NCBI GenBank assembly: GCA_024195265.1
Contig: JAJLRJ010000007.1
Coordinates: 33,942,286 to 34,006,285, forward strand
Length of the DNA: 64,000 bases
Source: Dendrophyllia cribrosa
Taxonomy: Eukaryota; Cnidaria; Anthozoa; Scleractinia; Dendrophylliidae
Reading direction: 5' to 3'
Below are positions 54,268-64,000 of this stretch, piece by piece. The translations under genes and the position numbers were made by a program. The notes below the pieces were generated by a model. It saw only the letters and a program-made list of their open reading frames with translations, made no database searches and was not told the origin of the DNA. Numbering within the stretch: position 1 is the stretch's first letter; each line of letters starts with the position of its first letter.

Positions 54268-54342
54268 TCCCCCCCCCCCCCACCCCCCCCCCCCCCACCC
54301 CCCCCCCCCCCCCACCCCCCCCCCACCCCCCCCACCCCCCCA
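54268..54342. repeat. Long C tract
   Basis: About 75 bases of C with single A interruptions; the mirror of the G tract 600 bases upstream. It creates poly-proline chance ORFs. Confidence 0.9.
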
Positions 54343-54394
54343 GTTCCGTTAATTCAACTCACCCAGCCAAGCAGCGTAGAGTTCAACTTGAACG

Positions 54395-55015
54395 CTAAGT
54401 TACTACAACGGATTATCAGTTGCCACTCACTTACGAAGTTTTGTGAGAAAGTTTTGCCGTTAAAACTACGTTGTTGTCAAGTGAAGTCAAGTCGAATTAA
54501 TTGTGTTACATTTCCAATTAACTTGTTACGTTTCCAATTAATTAATTAATTGACTGTCACGGACGTCATCAGTTATTTCGCGCATTTTGTTACTGATAAC
54601 GTCGAGAACACAACTGTCCGTGAGTGAAAAATACTACGGAATAACGAGCAGAGCGAGCGATTTTCAAATACCAAACACTCCAAGCGCACGGCATGAACAT
54701 TGACTTCAGTTTTATTTAGACTTTTTTCCGCGCGCACTGTAATGTTGCGATATTGCGACATTTGGAACTATTTAAATAGCTGACGTGCGTTTTCTATTAA
54801 CGGCTATTCACTGATGAAGGGACAGAAGTCCCGAACCGTCTGTATTTTCAGTTTCAAAAGCGCTTAAATAACATTTTTTATTGAAAACGTCCAGAACAGA
54901 CAAGTAAATGTTGCAAATGTAGCAAGTTACCCTTGACAACAACGTAGTTTTGACGGCAAAACGTTCTCACCAAACTTCGCTCGTGCATTACTCAACTGAT
55001 AATTGCAGTATGGCG
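54395..55015. repeat. Inverted repeat pair with hammerhead-like and TAGCTGACG words
   Basis: 54,405-54,485 (GGATTATCAGTTGCCACTC, GTTTTGCCGTTAAAACTACG) is matched inverted by 54,932-55,010. Between them, TTTAAATAGCTGACG words and a CTGATGA core resemble a Penelope-type pseudo-LTR of another family. The TTTAAATAGCTGACG..GTTATTCACTGAT module recurs at 55,083-55,132. Confidence 0.55.
54811..54840 (+). ncRNA. Second hammerhead-like core
   Basis: CTGATGA, a perfect 5-bp stem GGGAC-AGAA-GTCCC, then GAACCGTC. The first conserved box is intact; the GAAAC box has C at its fourth position. Flanking stem I pairing is weak by eye. Confidence 0.4.
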
Positions 55016-55142
55016 TCAGATGTTGAAGTTCTTCGCAGAGCATTACCACGTGCAATACTTCATGGGCGAGTTTTCGGAAATATTTAAATAGCTGACGCGC
55101 GTTTTCAGTTAACCGGTTATTCACTGATAAAAGGATAGAAAT

Positions 55143-55247
55143 ATGGCGGCAGATGTTGAACTTAATCACGCAAGCAAATCGATACTTCGATCCGCGAGTC
55201 ACCGCATTATCTTACGTGAAAACGAGGCTGCTAAATTTGAAAGCGAG
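55143..55247 (+). CDS. Possible first coding exon of an unknown gene
   Basis: ATGGCGGCAGATGTTGAA opens a 35-codon frame (MAADVELNHASKSILRSASH, ending in ENEAAKFESE) that stops exactly at a donor-like GAG|GTAATT. The frame is in phase 0 at the donor. A similar start (ATGGCGTCAGATGTTGAAG) occurs at about 55,011 with a different, short continuation. No downstream exon was found before the BEL remnant. I do not recognise the protein. Confidence 0.25.
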
Positions 55248-55600
55248 GTAATTGGATAATTGGATAATGGTAATTGGATAAACAGAGAAAAATCTCAAAT
55301 TTTTTCGCTATACACAAAATTAGACTCGCGGTCTCCTCTCGTCGACCGCAATAATCAGTTAAACCTATGGTGAATAACCCAAGAAATATTGTCTATAGTT
55401 GACAATTCAATTGATTGACACAGTTCCCAGCGTTTTTGCATAAAGTGTTCAGTGCACTCCTCGTATTCATCTTTCCCGCAACTCGGTTTCCTTTGGTCCA
55501 CACACTCATAGTGATTTGTCGGTCGTGGGAAGTTGCACTGTCCTTGCCTAAGCTTAAGTACCGGCAGCTTCCAGAAGGCACAGCTTTCTAATATCCCGCT

Positions 55601-55792
55601 TTAAAATGGCTCTGGTGGTTCTAACTGTGGCTCAGGACGTACTACGCCATAGCGGTCCAGTGTAACTTCATCGATAATGCCCATTGGCCACTGACCACGT
55701 GGACTGTGCTCATCAGCTATGAGAACCAAATCTCCAACAGCTACATTCCGGCGCGGGCGAATCCACTTCTGTCTTTCCTGCAGAAACAACAA
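55601..55792 (-). pseudogene. BEL/Pao integrase C-terminal end
   Basis: Reads RQKWIRPRRNVAVGDLVLIA, then HSPRGQWPMGIIDEV and YGVVRPEPQL. This GDLVL-x-x-D-x-x-x-P-R-x-x-W-P-x-G segment is the conserved DUF5641-type end of BEL/Pao pol. Confidence 0.85.
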
Positions 55793-56019
55793 ATACTCAT
55801 CTACCCATCTTCTCCAAAAGATGTTACTCAGGTATTGTGCTTGTCTCTAGCATCTTGTGTACCCTGTCAGCGGATGCAGTGGAGAAGTCGCCAGGTGCGA
55901 CACATAGGTTACGGTGAGACAATAAAAGATGATTCGGTGTTAAAGGTTCCAAGTCCTTTGGATCTTCGCTTACTTTCATGAGTGGGCGGCCATGACAGTG
56001 AGAAGGGTCTAGTCATTGA

Positions 56020-56652
56020 CTATCTGATTTCCAAGGAGAACGCGTATAGTATTTTCCGGCCAGAACGAATCATCCTCTCCCAGACTCCTCCTTGGTGACT
56101 TGCTTGTGGGGGTTTAAAGTACCATCGAATACTGCGTTTGCGTAGACTCTCTGTGATGCGTGGCTGATTCCACATCTCGAGCGCTCTCTTCACTTCATAT
56201 TCCGCTCCATTGAAATTGGAACCCTTATCGCTGTAAACTTCGATTAGTGCACCGCGCCTGCTGACAAATCTTGAAAACGCCAGCAAATCTTGAAATACTT
56301 CAATATGCACTGCTCGCATTGTTAGGCAGGTGAAAATACGTCCATATCGTTAAACTCGACTTCTCTTCAACTTGACTGATATTGGTCCAAAGTAATCGAT
56401 TCCAACTGCGGTGAACGGCACATCACCTGGCGTGACGCGTACTGCTGGTAGCGGAGCCATGATTTGTGATTCTGGCTTTGCGTTCCATCTTCTGCACTTG
56501 ATGCATTTGGTGACCACTCGTCTTACGGCTGAGCCACCTTTCAAAATCCAAAAGTTCCTTCTTATAGCAGCCAGAACTTGACTTGCTCCCACATGGCCTA
56601 TCTGATGATAATGGCGAATAATCAGGGGCCCGTTTCTCGAAAGACCCGGCAA
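56020..56652 (-). pseudogene. BEL/Pao integrase zinc-binding and core fragments
   Basis: Frame 56,652-56,350 has LIIRHYHQIGHVGASQVLAA, CIKCRRWNA (HHCC region) and AVGIDYFGPISVK (first catalytic Asp). After a stop, frame 56,319-56,020 has MRAVHIEV, VYSDKGSNFNGAE (second Asp) and PPQASHQGGVWERMIRS (Glu region). The first frame begins within the Harbinger end, showing the insertion point. Confidence 0.85.
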
Positions 56653-56828
56653 CTTATCGGGCCCGGTAAGCCACCCGGTAAGCCCCCGTAAACGTTTCGG
56701 GTGTTTCTCGAAGCTCCCGTTATTTTCAATCTCGATATTTTTCCCGGCAACTTGCTTGGTAATTTACGGGAGGTCGTGACCTCCCGTAAAGTTACCGAGA
56801 AATCGCAAATGTTGCAAAACTAAACAAA

Positions 56829-57032
56829 ATGGCGGCCGGAGGCGGACTTTTTGGTGTAGTTAGACGGCCACGGTCATTTAAAAAAAGACCTATTTTAGCC
56901 GACATGGCTGACTGCGAAATTATCGAAAGGTTTCGACTTTCAAGAGCGAGAATAGAGTGGCTAATAGAAAAAATTGGGGATGATTTGGCAAGAAACACAG
57001 CGAGAAGCTGCCCGCTGTCTCCGGAAACGCAG
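56829..57032 (+). CDS. PIF/Harbinger transposase first exon (partial gene)
   Basis: 68 codons from an ATGGCGGCC start to a strong splice donor CGCAG|GTAAGT. Landmarks: RRPRSFKKRPILADMADCEI, IERFRLSRARIEWLIEKI and DDLARNTARS...LSPETQ, the pattern at the N-terminus of HARBI1-type transposases (x-I-x-x-R-F-R-L-S-R-x-x-I, L-x-P-E-x-Q). The catalytic DDE exons are missing, so no active enzyme can be made from this locus. Confidence 0.65.
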
Positions 57033-57462
57033 GTAAGTGTAGGGCGTAGTACTGTTTTTGTTTTTAAACATACTGTTTGAAAAACGCCTGGAGCATTTGC
57101 AGTGCTATGTAAGTTTTTACTATTTTATTATTACTGATTATCAACCAACGGCGGAAAAATGAATGAATGAATGAATAAAGAAATAAACCTACAATCTGTC
57201 ATGTAAACGCGGATCACTCGCGCGTTGCATGTTTATGTTACTTCAAAATGGCTTTTTTACAACATCAAAATGGCTTCGTGTCACGCAAAGCTGATCTTAG
57301 AACAAGCGATACTGTTTTGCAGAATTTTCTTAAGAAGGAGGAAGTTAGAAATCAGACATGCTACAAATAAATGGGAAACAAAATAGAGCGGTCGCGAAGA
57401 GTCGTATTACTGCATCAGCTGAAGGTAAAGAAAATAAGAAGCGTGCTGTACTTACGATAGAT

Positions 57463-57487
<25 letters not shown>

Positions 57488-57498
<11 letters not shown>

Positions 57499-57551
57499 AG
57501 TGTTTACAATGGCGAGCCGAAGGCGAGCCATTGTAAACGCCCATACAGATC
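57488..57551. repeat. Imperfect 28-bp hairpin
   Basis: AGATCTGTATG..GTTTACAATGGC, a GAGCCGAAGGC loop, then GCCATTGTAAAC..CATACAGATC. The arms pair over about 25 of 28 bases. Confidence 0.85.
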
Positions 57552-57765
57552 GGACGCGAATATTTTATCGTATTTATGAAATGAAACAACGAGTAGAGAT
57601 CTGTATGAAAAGTTAATGCATACTAATTAGCTGAGCAGATGTCTGTATCAAAAGTTAATGCTACTGTTTAATAATTCATAAACTCAGTTGATTTGTATTG
57701 GGGTTTACAAACCTTCATTAAATTTTCATTTCTTTTGTACTTTCCTTATGAATTATTAATGAATT

Positions 57766-58986
57766 TTATAAACGAGAATAAAGAACTTTCAAATCATCCC
57801 AGTTAACTCCAGTCGTGGTATTGTCACAGTCTTCAATGGAGCTACCCTTGCCAAGAGCATCAGTTAGGCGAAGGTATGACACGGCCCCATAACCTTCTTC
57901 CGAGACATCTGAAAAATGATGAAGCTGGATGGAATTGAGTTCGCCAAACTCACTTGGTTTCACACAACGTGGTGTTGTTACTTCCGTAAGACCAATGATA
58001 TCTCTTGTCCATTCTTGCCACCGCACCAGGTCGTCTTCTCTGATTATGTCATCCCAACCAAGCTCCTCTTTACATAACTTCTGAAGTAGTCGCTTAGCTG
58101 GAAGTATCATTGGAGCAGCTAAACCAAGTGGGTCGTACCGAGAAGACATGACAGATAGAATCCCTCTTCTGGTGTTGGCTGTGACATCCGGAATGGTCCT
58201 AAATCCAAAGTTGTCTTCTTCGGTGTCCCATTGCATACCAAGAGCGCGTTCTAACGGTAAATCTTCCGAGTCCAAGTTAAGACTCTTCACTGACGGTGCT
58301 AGGTCTTCCTCAGCAACTGAAGCCAAGACCTCTGGACGATTACTGATCCTCTTCGTTAAGCGGAAGCCTCCCCTTTTCAACAGTGCTGGCAGTTGTTCAA
58401 CCAATCGTACCGCTTCTTCCGTTGTGGCGACCGATTTAACACAGTCATCAACGTAAAAGTTCCTATTAACCGTATCGATGGTTTCTACATCGAACTCCCT
58501 TTTATTGTCCTCCGCAGTTTTCTTCAGTGCAAAATTTGAGCAGCTGGAAGACGATTTAGCTCCAAATAAATGCACAAGCATCTGATGATCTTCTGCTTTC
58601 TTAGACAGATCGCCCCCAGGCCACCACAGAAATGATAGAGCGCAAGTGTCTTGAGGAGAAACTCTTACTTGATGAAACATCTTCTCTATATCGGCCATAA
58701 GTGCTATCTGCTCTTGACGAAAACGAAGTAGTACTTCGACGAGATTGTTGGTTTAATCTGGTCCTTGGAGAAGCTGTTCGTTGATCGACGTATTGTGAAA
58801 CTCAGCTGCGCAATCGAATACGACTCTGACCTTCCCAGACTTCTGTGGGTGCACTACAGGATGGTGAGGAAGATACCACACAGAACCTGGCACATGATCT
58901 TTAGGTGTTCTCCTTACATGGCCTTGCGTAATGTAATCTTCAACAGTATCCTTGTACTTTGTCTGGAAATCTTTATCCTTTCCCAA
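57766..58986 (-). pseudogene. BEL/Pao reverse transcriptase
   Basis: 58,986-58,753 reads SGKVRVVFDCAAEFHNTSIN and EQLLQGPD then a stop; 58,698-57,766 continues MADIEKMFHQVRVSPQDTCA, FLWWPGGD, FALKKTAEDNK and NFYVDDCV (catalytic F-x-V-D-D) with RYDPLGLAAPMILPAKRLLQ. The YVDD aspartates and VFD are preserved, but the domain is split by a stop and a short frame gap (58,698-58,753). RNase H is lost at 57,766. Confidence 0.9.
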
Positions 58987-59238
58987 ACGTCTCTTGAGAA
59001 GATTGAGTCTTCTTTAAGCCATAGGTCTGTTATTTGGTAGACACGGGTTAGACACGGGTTATCGTACTTCCAAGGAAGGGAGAGCTGATAATGGCCATCG
59101 ACCACTTGAACCGTATTTTCCATAGTCGTCAGGGCTCTTCTATCTTCAATGGACATCATTTTTTTAGATGACGCAGACGACTCGCGGAACTCCGCGTTGT
59201 ACATTCGCTCGATTTGTACTGACAGCGTTTCTTGACTT

Positions 59239-59738
59239 CTACTCAAGAAATTGACCAACTGAACCAATAAGCGTCCAACCAAGTAGAGTCAGCGCTGCAC
59301 AAGGTTGTTTACGGCGACCACGGCGCTCTTCAAAGATCCAGTGAGCCTCGGGAACATCATTCCCTATTAAGATAGATACCTCTTTATCAAGCTTCGGTGT
59401 ATACTGATACCCCGCAGATGCGGCCAATCACGAATATCTTCCGTACTGGATATGCTTTCCTTCGAGATAGGCAACTTGTCGACAGTCCATACACGATCGA
59501 GTTGTATGTAATCATCAGACAACAAAGCCCTCACAGTGAGACTGACATCTTCTCCAGACTGTTTTGTTCTTTCGGCATTGATTGTGGTTAAAGAAAATGA
59601 CATTGGAGAACCTCTGATTCCTAATTCATCCAAAAGACGTTGTGCACAGAGGGTAGTGTCGGAACCATCATCAAGGAAGGCGTAAGTTTCCACCTCTCGT
59701 CCACCCTCGGCAGAAACTCGTACGGGCACAATTCTCAA
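59239..59738 (-). pseudogene. BEL/Pao aspartic protease
   Basis: Frame 59,738-59,367 holds MRIVPVRVSAEGGREVETYA and FLDDGSDTTLCAQRL (catalytic Asp in D-G-S). The overlapping frame 59,427-59,239 continues with EVSILIGNDVPEAHW and PCAALTLLGWTLIG, so one frameshift splits the domain. Peptidase family A17 by motif. Confidence 0.88.
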
Positions 59739-59746
59739 ACAAATTC

Positions 59747-60655
59747 TTTTTTTCTTTTTTTTTTTTTAAATAAGCAAAAATTAAATTAAAAGGATGTTGA
59801 GTATGGAGGTCAGAGTGACATCAGATTACAGGTAAAAGTTACAATTTCAAAAACAATATTTTTGATATTCTTATTATTCTAAATACAATATAAATATGGT
59901 TAATATACAATAAAGTATACGATGATAAAAAGAGACCGAAGAGAGATAGTGTAAATCGTCAAGTAAAAAAGGGAACTAGAGGATTCCACTTATGTAATGA
60001 TTAAACAGCCTTCCATTATTTTTTGCAATAAACAGTTCTAATTGAAAAGTACCTTTTAACTTGGCTTTAAAGACTATTTAAGAGGGAGTTACATTAGAAT
60101 ATTTGCACTTATTGATAAACATCTTAGCAAGGAGAATTACATGGTTCACCAACAGAAAATCGTTGTTAAGATCAAATTTCCCGAACAGAATATATAGAAG
60201 AGAGAGGTTGAGCGATATGTTAACGTCATCGGCAAGCCAAGATAAAACTTCTTTCCAGAAATAACTTGAAGACTTACACTAAAACAGTAAATGCTCCAGG
60301 GATTCCTTTTCTTCTTTGCAAACGGCGCATAAGGGGGATTCGACCATTTTAAAATTGAAAAGTTTTTTATTTGTGAAAATAATAAGATTAAGTAATTTAT
60401 ACTGAAATTCTCTTAGTTTTGTATCTAAAGTAATTTCAAAGGCCAAAGAATATAACCTTTTCCACTCTATGGAAAGATCAGGGTGGCTACTTGAAATTTT
60501 AGCCTTAGCGGTAGGAGGAGTTTGCTTCTGAGATACGATTTCTTTGTAAGCCATTTTCGATGTAATGTCTGTAAGGTCAACCATTTTACCCAATATTGAT
60601 AGTTGAAAGCATTTTTGATCCAGAATAGACGGTTCACAACATCTTTCGCATAAAG
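59747..60655 (-). mobile_element. 5'-truncated LINE (L1/Tx1-like) inserted in the BEL element
   Basis: A poly-T run on the plus strand at 59,747-59,767 is the poly(A) tail of a minus-strand insertion. The frame 60,593-60,279 reads SIEWKRLYSLAFEITLDTKL, REFQYKLLNLIIFTNKKLF and ESPLCAVCKEEKESLEHLLF, the C-terminal CxxC zinc region following LINE reverse transcriptases. About 500 bases of AT-rich 3' untranslated sequence separate it from the tail. The 5' limit is approximate; a target duplication was not found. Confidence 0.75.
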
Positions 60656-60892
60656 ACGTCTTTGGCTCGGGGGACCTTAGGCTAAGCTCTTTACTTACGG
60701 CGCAATGCCATTTCCGGAAAAATTATTCCCTTCAGGTCTATCAGCTTCCACTTCCGGAAAAATGTTCCTTTTGGTTTCCGGCTTAACGTATTCCTCAACT
60801 TCCGGTTGACTGGGGAGCGCGGAAAACGACAATTCTTTTAAATATTTCTTTACATTCTCGCGACCTCTGACAGATACGTCAGAAGAAGAAAC

Positions 60893-61820
60893 TTAGTCAC
60901 AATTAACCTGCTCTCCTAGCTTAACTTCAATCTCAGCCTGTTCTGCGTCAAACCTGGCTAACATTAATTCGCTTCGAATGTTTAAACGTTCCTTTTCGAC
61001 TGACAAACGCATATTCTCTTCTTGAAATCGTAACGCAATTTCACTTTCCTTTATCTCCTGTTCTACTAGAAGCCTTTTCACTTTAAGCTGAGCCATTGCA
61101 CACTTAACAACAATCCGCGCTAATGATTGACTCACTTGGGCGTAATTGACTTGGTGCCTTATTGCCGCCACGTGCATCTTCCATCACATTAGATATTTCC
61201 ATATTCAACACATTACTACGCCTTCGACCTCGGTAACCGCAAAATCGGTTTCCCGAGTCTCCCGAAATTCCTCCTCTAAACGGACAAGAGGCGTTTTCGA
61301 ACTTAAATCGACCCCAGAAATGTTCGCAATTCCTAGACCATAAACTTATTGTCTTATCGGCGTATAAACATTGTTCAACCATTCCTTGTATTTGTTTTCA
61401 AACATTTGCATCCGACTAACGCCTTGGCATATTCATGAGCAAAAACGCTCTCTGTCTTCTGGGTGCTCAGCCAAATGATACCATGCACTGTGCACTAGCC
61501 CGTTTAAGTTTTTCAAATATGCTCACCAGCGAACCGTGCCTCTCGACGACTTCCTCAGAAGCAACTTGCTCCAGGAATAGCGGTTCCAATTCATTGATAA
61601 TCCGCGTAATGTGTCCACGGTAGGTTATGATCGTCCGTCTCAAGTTGCGACTCTCAACGTCTAGAGACATCGTGAATGATAAATTCAGTATTCCAACTTG
61701 AAACTCCTTTGATCTGTTGCCAACCGAAGCAGCCAATTTCCACCAAAGTCGTTCGTTAAGTACTATGTAACCGAAGTCACGCGTCTTGTGCTCTTTGTTT
61801 ATTAGAAATCCACACTCCAA
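60893..61820 (-). pseudogene. BEL/Pao gag
   Basis: 61,820-61,467 reads ESRNLRRTIITYRGHITRII and NELEPLFLEQ, the N-terminal BEL gag helices; 61,177-60,893 reads LKVKRLLVEQEIKESEIALR and FQEENMRLSVEKERLNIRSE, the charged coiled-coil. A middle frame (61,382-61,104) links them through frameshifts. The nucleic-acid-binding knuckles expected downstream are missing or replaced by the LINE. Confidence 0.75.
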
Positions 61821-61943
61821 CGGTGCTGTACAAGGTGAACGAAAAATACAAAGTTAAGAAAATACGGGAAACAGAAAACAAAGCAAATACAAAAAAAAAA
61901 CGTACGTAGAAACCTACAATTGTATGAATGCGACAAACAAACA
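61766..61943 (-). repeat. LTR-like sequence of the BEL element
   Basis: 178 bp with TG..CA ends immediately upstream of gag on the minus strand; it closely matches 32,940-33,115. No partner was found at the 3' side of the element. Confidence 0.55.
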
Positions 61944-62631
61944 TTACATTAACGGTGTCCTGACTTAACGATATAAAAAACCTAGGCTGCAGAACGGTAA
62001 ACCTTCCGTAAATATTCTGATAAAAAAACTGACATTCAGGACTGAATTTATACACAAATTTGACAAATTACGTAACCTTAGCGGCGTCGTGATAACACCG
62101 AAGACAAAGTAAACAACAGCACTAATGAAAACTTCAAACAAGGACAACTAATAAGTGGAAGCGACATACACGAAACGTAGCAAACTGATCAAAGAGACAA
62201 TTAAATCTAGATTTCGCGGTAATAATTAGTATAACGATGGTGATATTCCGGTGATAGACTGTTCTCTCTGCGGTCCGCCCCACTCGAAACGTCGCGATCT
62301 GCATCCAAAGTGACTACAGCGTGAGACAAACGATAACACACTGTATTTATTAATATAAAAGCTATGTAAATTGAGAATGATTGAACTTTGATTATAAAAG
62401 AAAAATGTTGAAACACCAATCTGTTAAAATACATATGAGAGCCAACCCGATCCCAGGCTATGAAAAGGGAGGATTCTCTCTTACTTTTGTATGGACAAAT
62501 AACATCCCGATAAGCTACAATAAATGAAGCTTGGTGACACATTTCGTTTCTTACTAAAAAAAAGCCAGTCATTTTAAACCGCGCGTGCCAGGGCCCATGT
62601 TGTAAGGTAACTTTTTCTTGTTTGCGTACAG
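61944..62631. other. No gene recognised
   Basis: Sequence between the BEL LTR and the putative exon at 62,632. It contains the TTAACGGTGTCCTGACTTAA 20-mer at about 61,949-61,968. Confidence 0.4.
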
Positions 62632-62810
62632 GAACCCAGGTCAGTGATAGTAGGGGCGCACAGACCACCACCCCAGATTCGTCTTCTCCATACTCGTCTT
62701 CAGTATCGTCCTCTTCGTCAAAGCCTTCCTTTCTTCCGTCATCATCATCACCATCGTCGAAATCTCGTGGAGTGTTTGGTTCTTCAGCGAGGAGTGATCG
62801 CACATCAGCT
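62632..62810 (+). CDS. Putative penultimate exon of a host gene (Ser-rich)
   Basis: Preceded by a pyrimidine stretch and acceptor (TTTTTCTTGTTTGCGTACAG) and ended by a donor-like GCT|GTGAAG. The frame is Ser-rich low complexity (SSPYSSSVSSSSSKPSFLPS, then KSRGVFGSSARSDRTSA). If spliced to 63,221 the phases agree (phase 0). Unspliced, the frame runs on to a stop at 62,898-62,900. The complementary strand is also open and strongly acidic (DDGDDDDGRK...EEDDTEDEYGEDESG), so the coding strand is not certain. Function cannot be inferred. Confidence 0.35.
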
Positions 62811-63220
62811 GTGAAGGCAGCTTTCCAGTATTTTATACCATTTCTATACTTGGCCTTGCTTAGGGTTCTAAATAGGATCTGTAAAGTTCGAGTTCGATAG
62901 GTGGACTTTCAACATTTTCGTAGCAGGGTTTTCGTTTGAAGCGGAACACTATACGCAATATCGGTTGCTTTTAATGTTATGTCCATTACTTTATAGTGTA
63001 ATCTCTCTACAAAGAACGTTCCAGCCGATGCAGAGAGGTGGACGTTAACAGGTGTTTTTAACCTTTTCACGCCGAGAGCAGGCATGAGGGGCTATACTGT
63101 AGAATTCCAAAATGACCGATAAAACCTCCTGTTTCTCCCTCCTCCATACTGTTGCTGTTCAGGCTAGTCTGATCTGTTCAACATTTGTAACTGATTTCAT
63201 GTTTGTTATTTATTTCTCAG

Positions 63221-63316
63221 GCTCAGTACAAGTCTCACTCCTGTGCTGCTGCTTCGTCCAGTTCCAACACGTGGGACGTCAAAAGTCACCACAGCACCGC
63301 TAAACCTCCTGAGTGA
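63221..63316 (+). CDS. Putative terminal exon of the same host gene
   Basis: Follows a good acceptor (TTGTTATTTATTTCTCAG) and encodes AQYKSHSCAAASSSSNTWDV and KSHHSTAKPPE before a TGA at 63,314-63,316. Ser-rich like the preceding exon. An AATAAA at 63,501-63,506 is a plausible polyadenylation signal. Thirty-one open codons are not statistically strong on their own. Confidence 0.3.
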   Translation, partial: AQYKSHSCAAASSSSNTWDVKSHHSTAKPPE

Positions 63317-64000
63317 CCGAAACCCACAAAACCAGCGGTCAAGAAATCCCGCTGGGATCCCGCTTAGTAATGTGGCTAAAGTAACCACGCCCAGCAGTAT
63401 ACCTTGACTTTAATGTTATTCGGAGAACGCTAACCACAAGAAAGTTAAAAGATTATTAGTGAAATAGCAGAAGAGACCATTATTTTAACCAATTTATGAT
63501 AATAAAATGCTCTCGTATAAGATATAGTAACCATATCGCAAAACAACGGGACGAGAAACTACAATGAACACTGTGTTTGTACGGCCACTTTTTGCTTTTT
63601 GTCGAACTTGGAGCACAGTCCGTTTCTTGCGCACAAAAAGCACACTGGCTAAACCGGGACTGAACTTCTTAGGTCTTTGAAGAAACATTTCAAATCTAGA
63701 TCCCTGGTTACCGAGAACGCGGGATCTTCATTGAAAATGGCGGTAGTTGTTGCTCTGTTTTCTGCACTTTTAACTTTGCGATCGCTGCCATGTTTTTTGC
63801 AATTGCGCACGCGTTTTCACTTGTGTAATGTGTAATTCATTAAACTGACACTGTCCCGTCGAAACGACAAAATTTCGCCTCCCTTATTTCCACGTTATAT
63901 CGCAGAATGCCACCAAATATACAACTGAATTGGATAAAAAGATTCTATAGAACAAGACAGAAGCAGTAGTTTGGAGATAAAGTGCAGGATTACAAGGATG
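63317..64000. other. Probable 3' flank; nothing further recognised
   Basis: Contains AATAAA at 63,501. An ATGGCGGTAGTTGTTGC frame at 63,737 gives about 32 codons (MAVVVALFSALLTLRSLPCF...) without recognisable features. Confidence 0.35.

Larger units (their letters stand above)
56625..57765 (+). mobile_element. PIF/Harbinger transposon, 5' part, inserted in the BEL integrase
   Basis: It begins GGGGCCCGTTTCTCGAAAGA at the point where the BEL frame is interrupted, followed by inverted CCCGG-rich words (CCGGTAAGCC, ACGGGAGGTC/GACCTCCCGT) and the first transposase exon. The expected inverted right end (CGAGAAACGGGCCCC) is not present before the BEL sequence resumes at about 57,766, so the right part is deleted together with part of the BEL element. 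Confidence 0.6.
55601..61820 (-). pseudogene. BEL/Pao LTR retrotransposon, decayed and interrupted
   Basis: On the minus strand the order is gag (61,820-60,893), protease (59,738-59,239), RT (58,986-57,766), integrase (56,652-55,601), matching BEL/Pao. The protease has the diagnostic LDDGSDTTL. RNase H and the start of integrase are missing; their place (56,625-57,765) is occupied by a PIF/Harbinger 5' piece. A LINE 3' end (59,747-60,655) splits gag from protease. A 178-bp LTR-like sequence lies upstream of gag; no 3' LTR was found. Multiple frameshifts and stops mean it is dead. Confidence 0.9.

Noticed and set aside
53601..54549. Two ORFs with poly-proline runs
   Set aside because: Read-through of the G and C tracts; the non-repetitive parts show no domain.
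62207..62803. 198-codon minus-strand acidic ORF
   Set aside because: Its acidic half is the complement of the Ser-rich plus frame, the rest has no motif, and its upstream acceptor (TTTACAG) has a poor pyrimidine tract. Kept only as the alternative strand for the exon call.

Overview
The window looks like nuclear DNA of an animal, most likely an anthozoan cnidarian (stony coral or sea anemone). It is AT-rich, has no bacterial-style operons, and shows GT..AG splice-site candidates. It is packed with animal-type transposons (Ty3/gypsy, BEL/Pao, Penelope-like, non-LTR elements, PIF/Harbinger, hAT-like, Helitron-like, foldback elements, tRNA-derived SINE heads) and has one tandem C2H2 zinc-finger gene with vertebrate-style linkers. 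The short palindrome ACATGT recurs densely between about 16 and 29 kb. The exact species cannot be named from the sequence.

Layout. 1-2.9 kb: a broken non-LTR reverse transcriptase end and a MITE remnant. 2.9-6.7 kb: an old repeat invaded twice by the same Helitron-like unit; its empty version lies at 24.4-25.35 kb. 6.7-13.4 kb: largely anonymous AT-rich DNA. 13.4-31 kb: MITEs, foldback elements, satellite arrays, SINE heads, two inverted copies of a broken multicopy gene with a SAP-like motif, and a 1.29-kb terminal-inverted-repeat element carrying a RecQ-like helicase fragment. 29.74-31.52 kb: the only long cellular-type ORF, a 592-residue protein with 17 C2H2 fingers. 31.5-36.9 kb: nested hAT-like and TAA-flanked MITEs.

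36,889-43,607: a structurally complete Ty3/gypsy element with identical 170-bp LTRs, a primer-binding region, gag, pol, a polypurine tract and a TATT target duplication. Its pol frame starts with a MYND-type zinc finger, where a CCHC knuckle would be expected nearby. 47.7-52.8 kb: a second, decayed gypsy element (minus strand), split by a 1,219-bp DNA transposon with a perfect 9-bp duplication and interrupted in its leader by a Penelope-like remnant that carries hammerhead-like cores. 55.6-61.9 kb: a decayed BEL/Pao element (minus strand) broken by a PIF/Harbinger 5' piece and a LINE 3' end. 62.6-63.5 kb: two possible terminal exons of a plus-strand host gene.

The main themes are layered transposon nesting that gives a readable relative chronology, several unrelated inverted-repeat families that all leave exact 9-bp duplications, and a young gypsy element with an unusual zinc finger. 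All family calls come from reading motifs; no database search was run.
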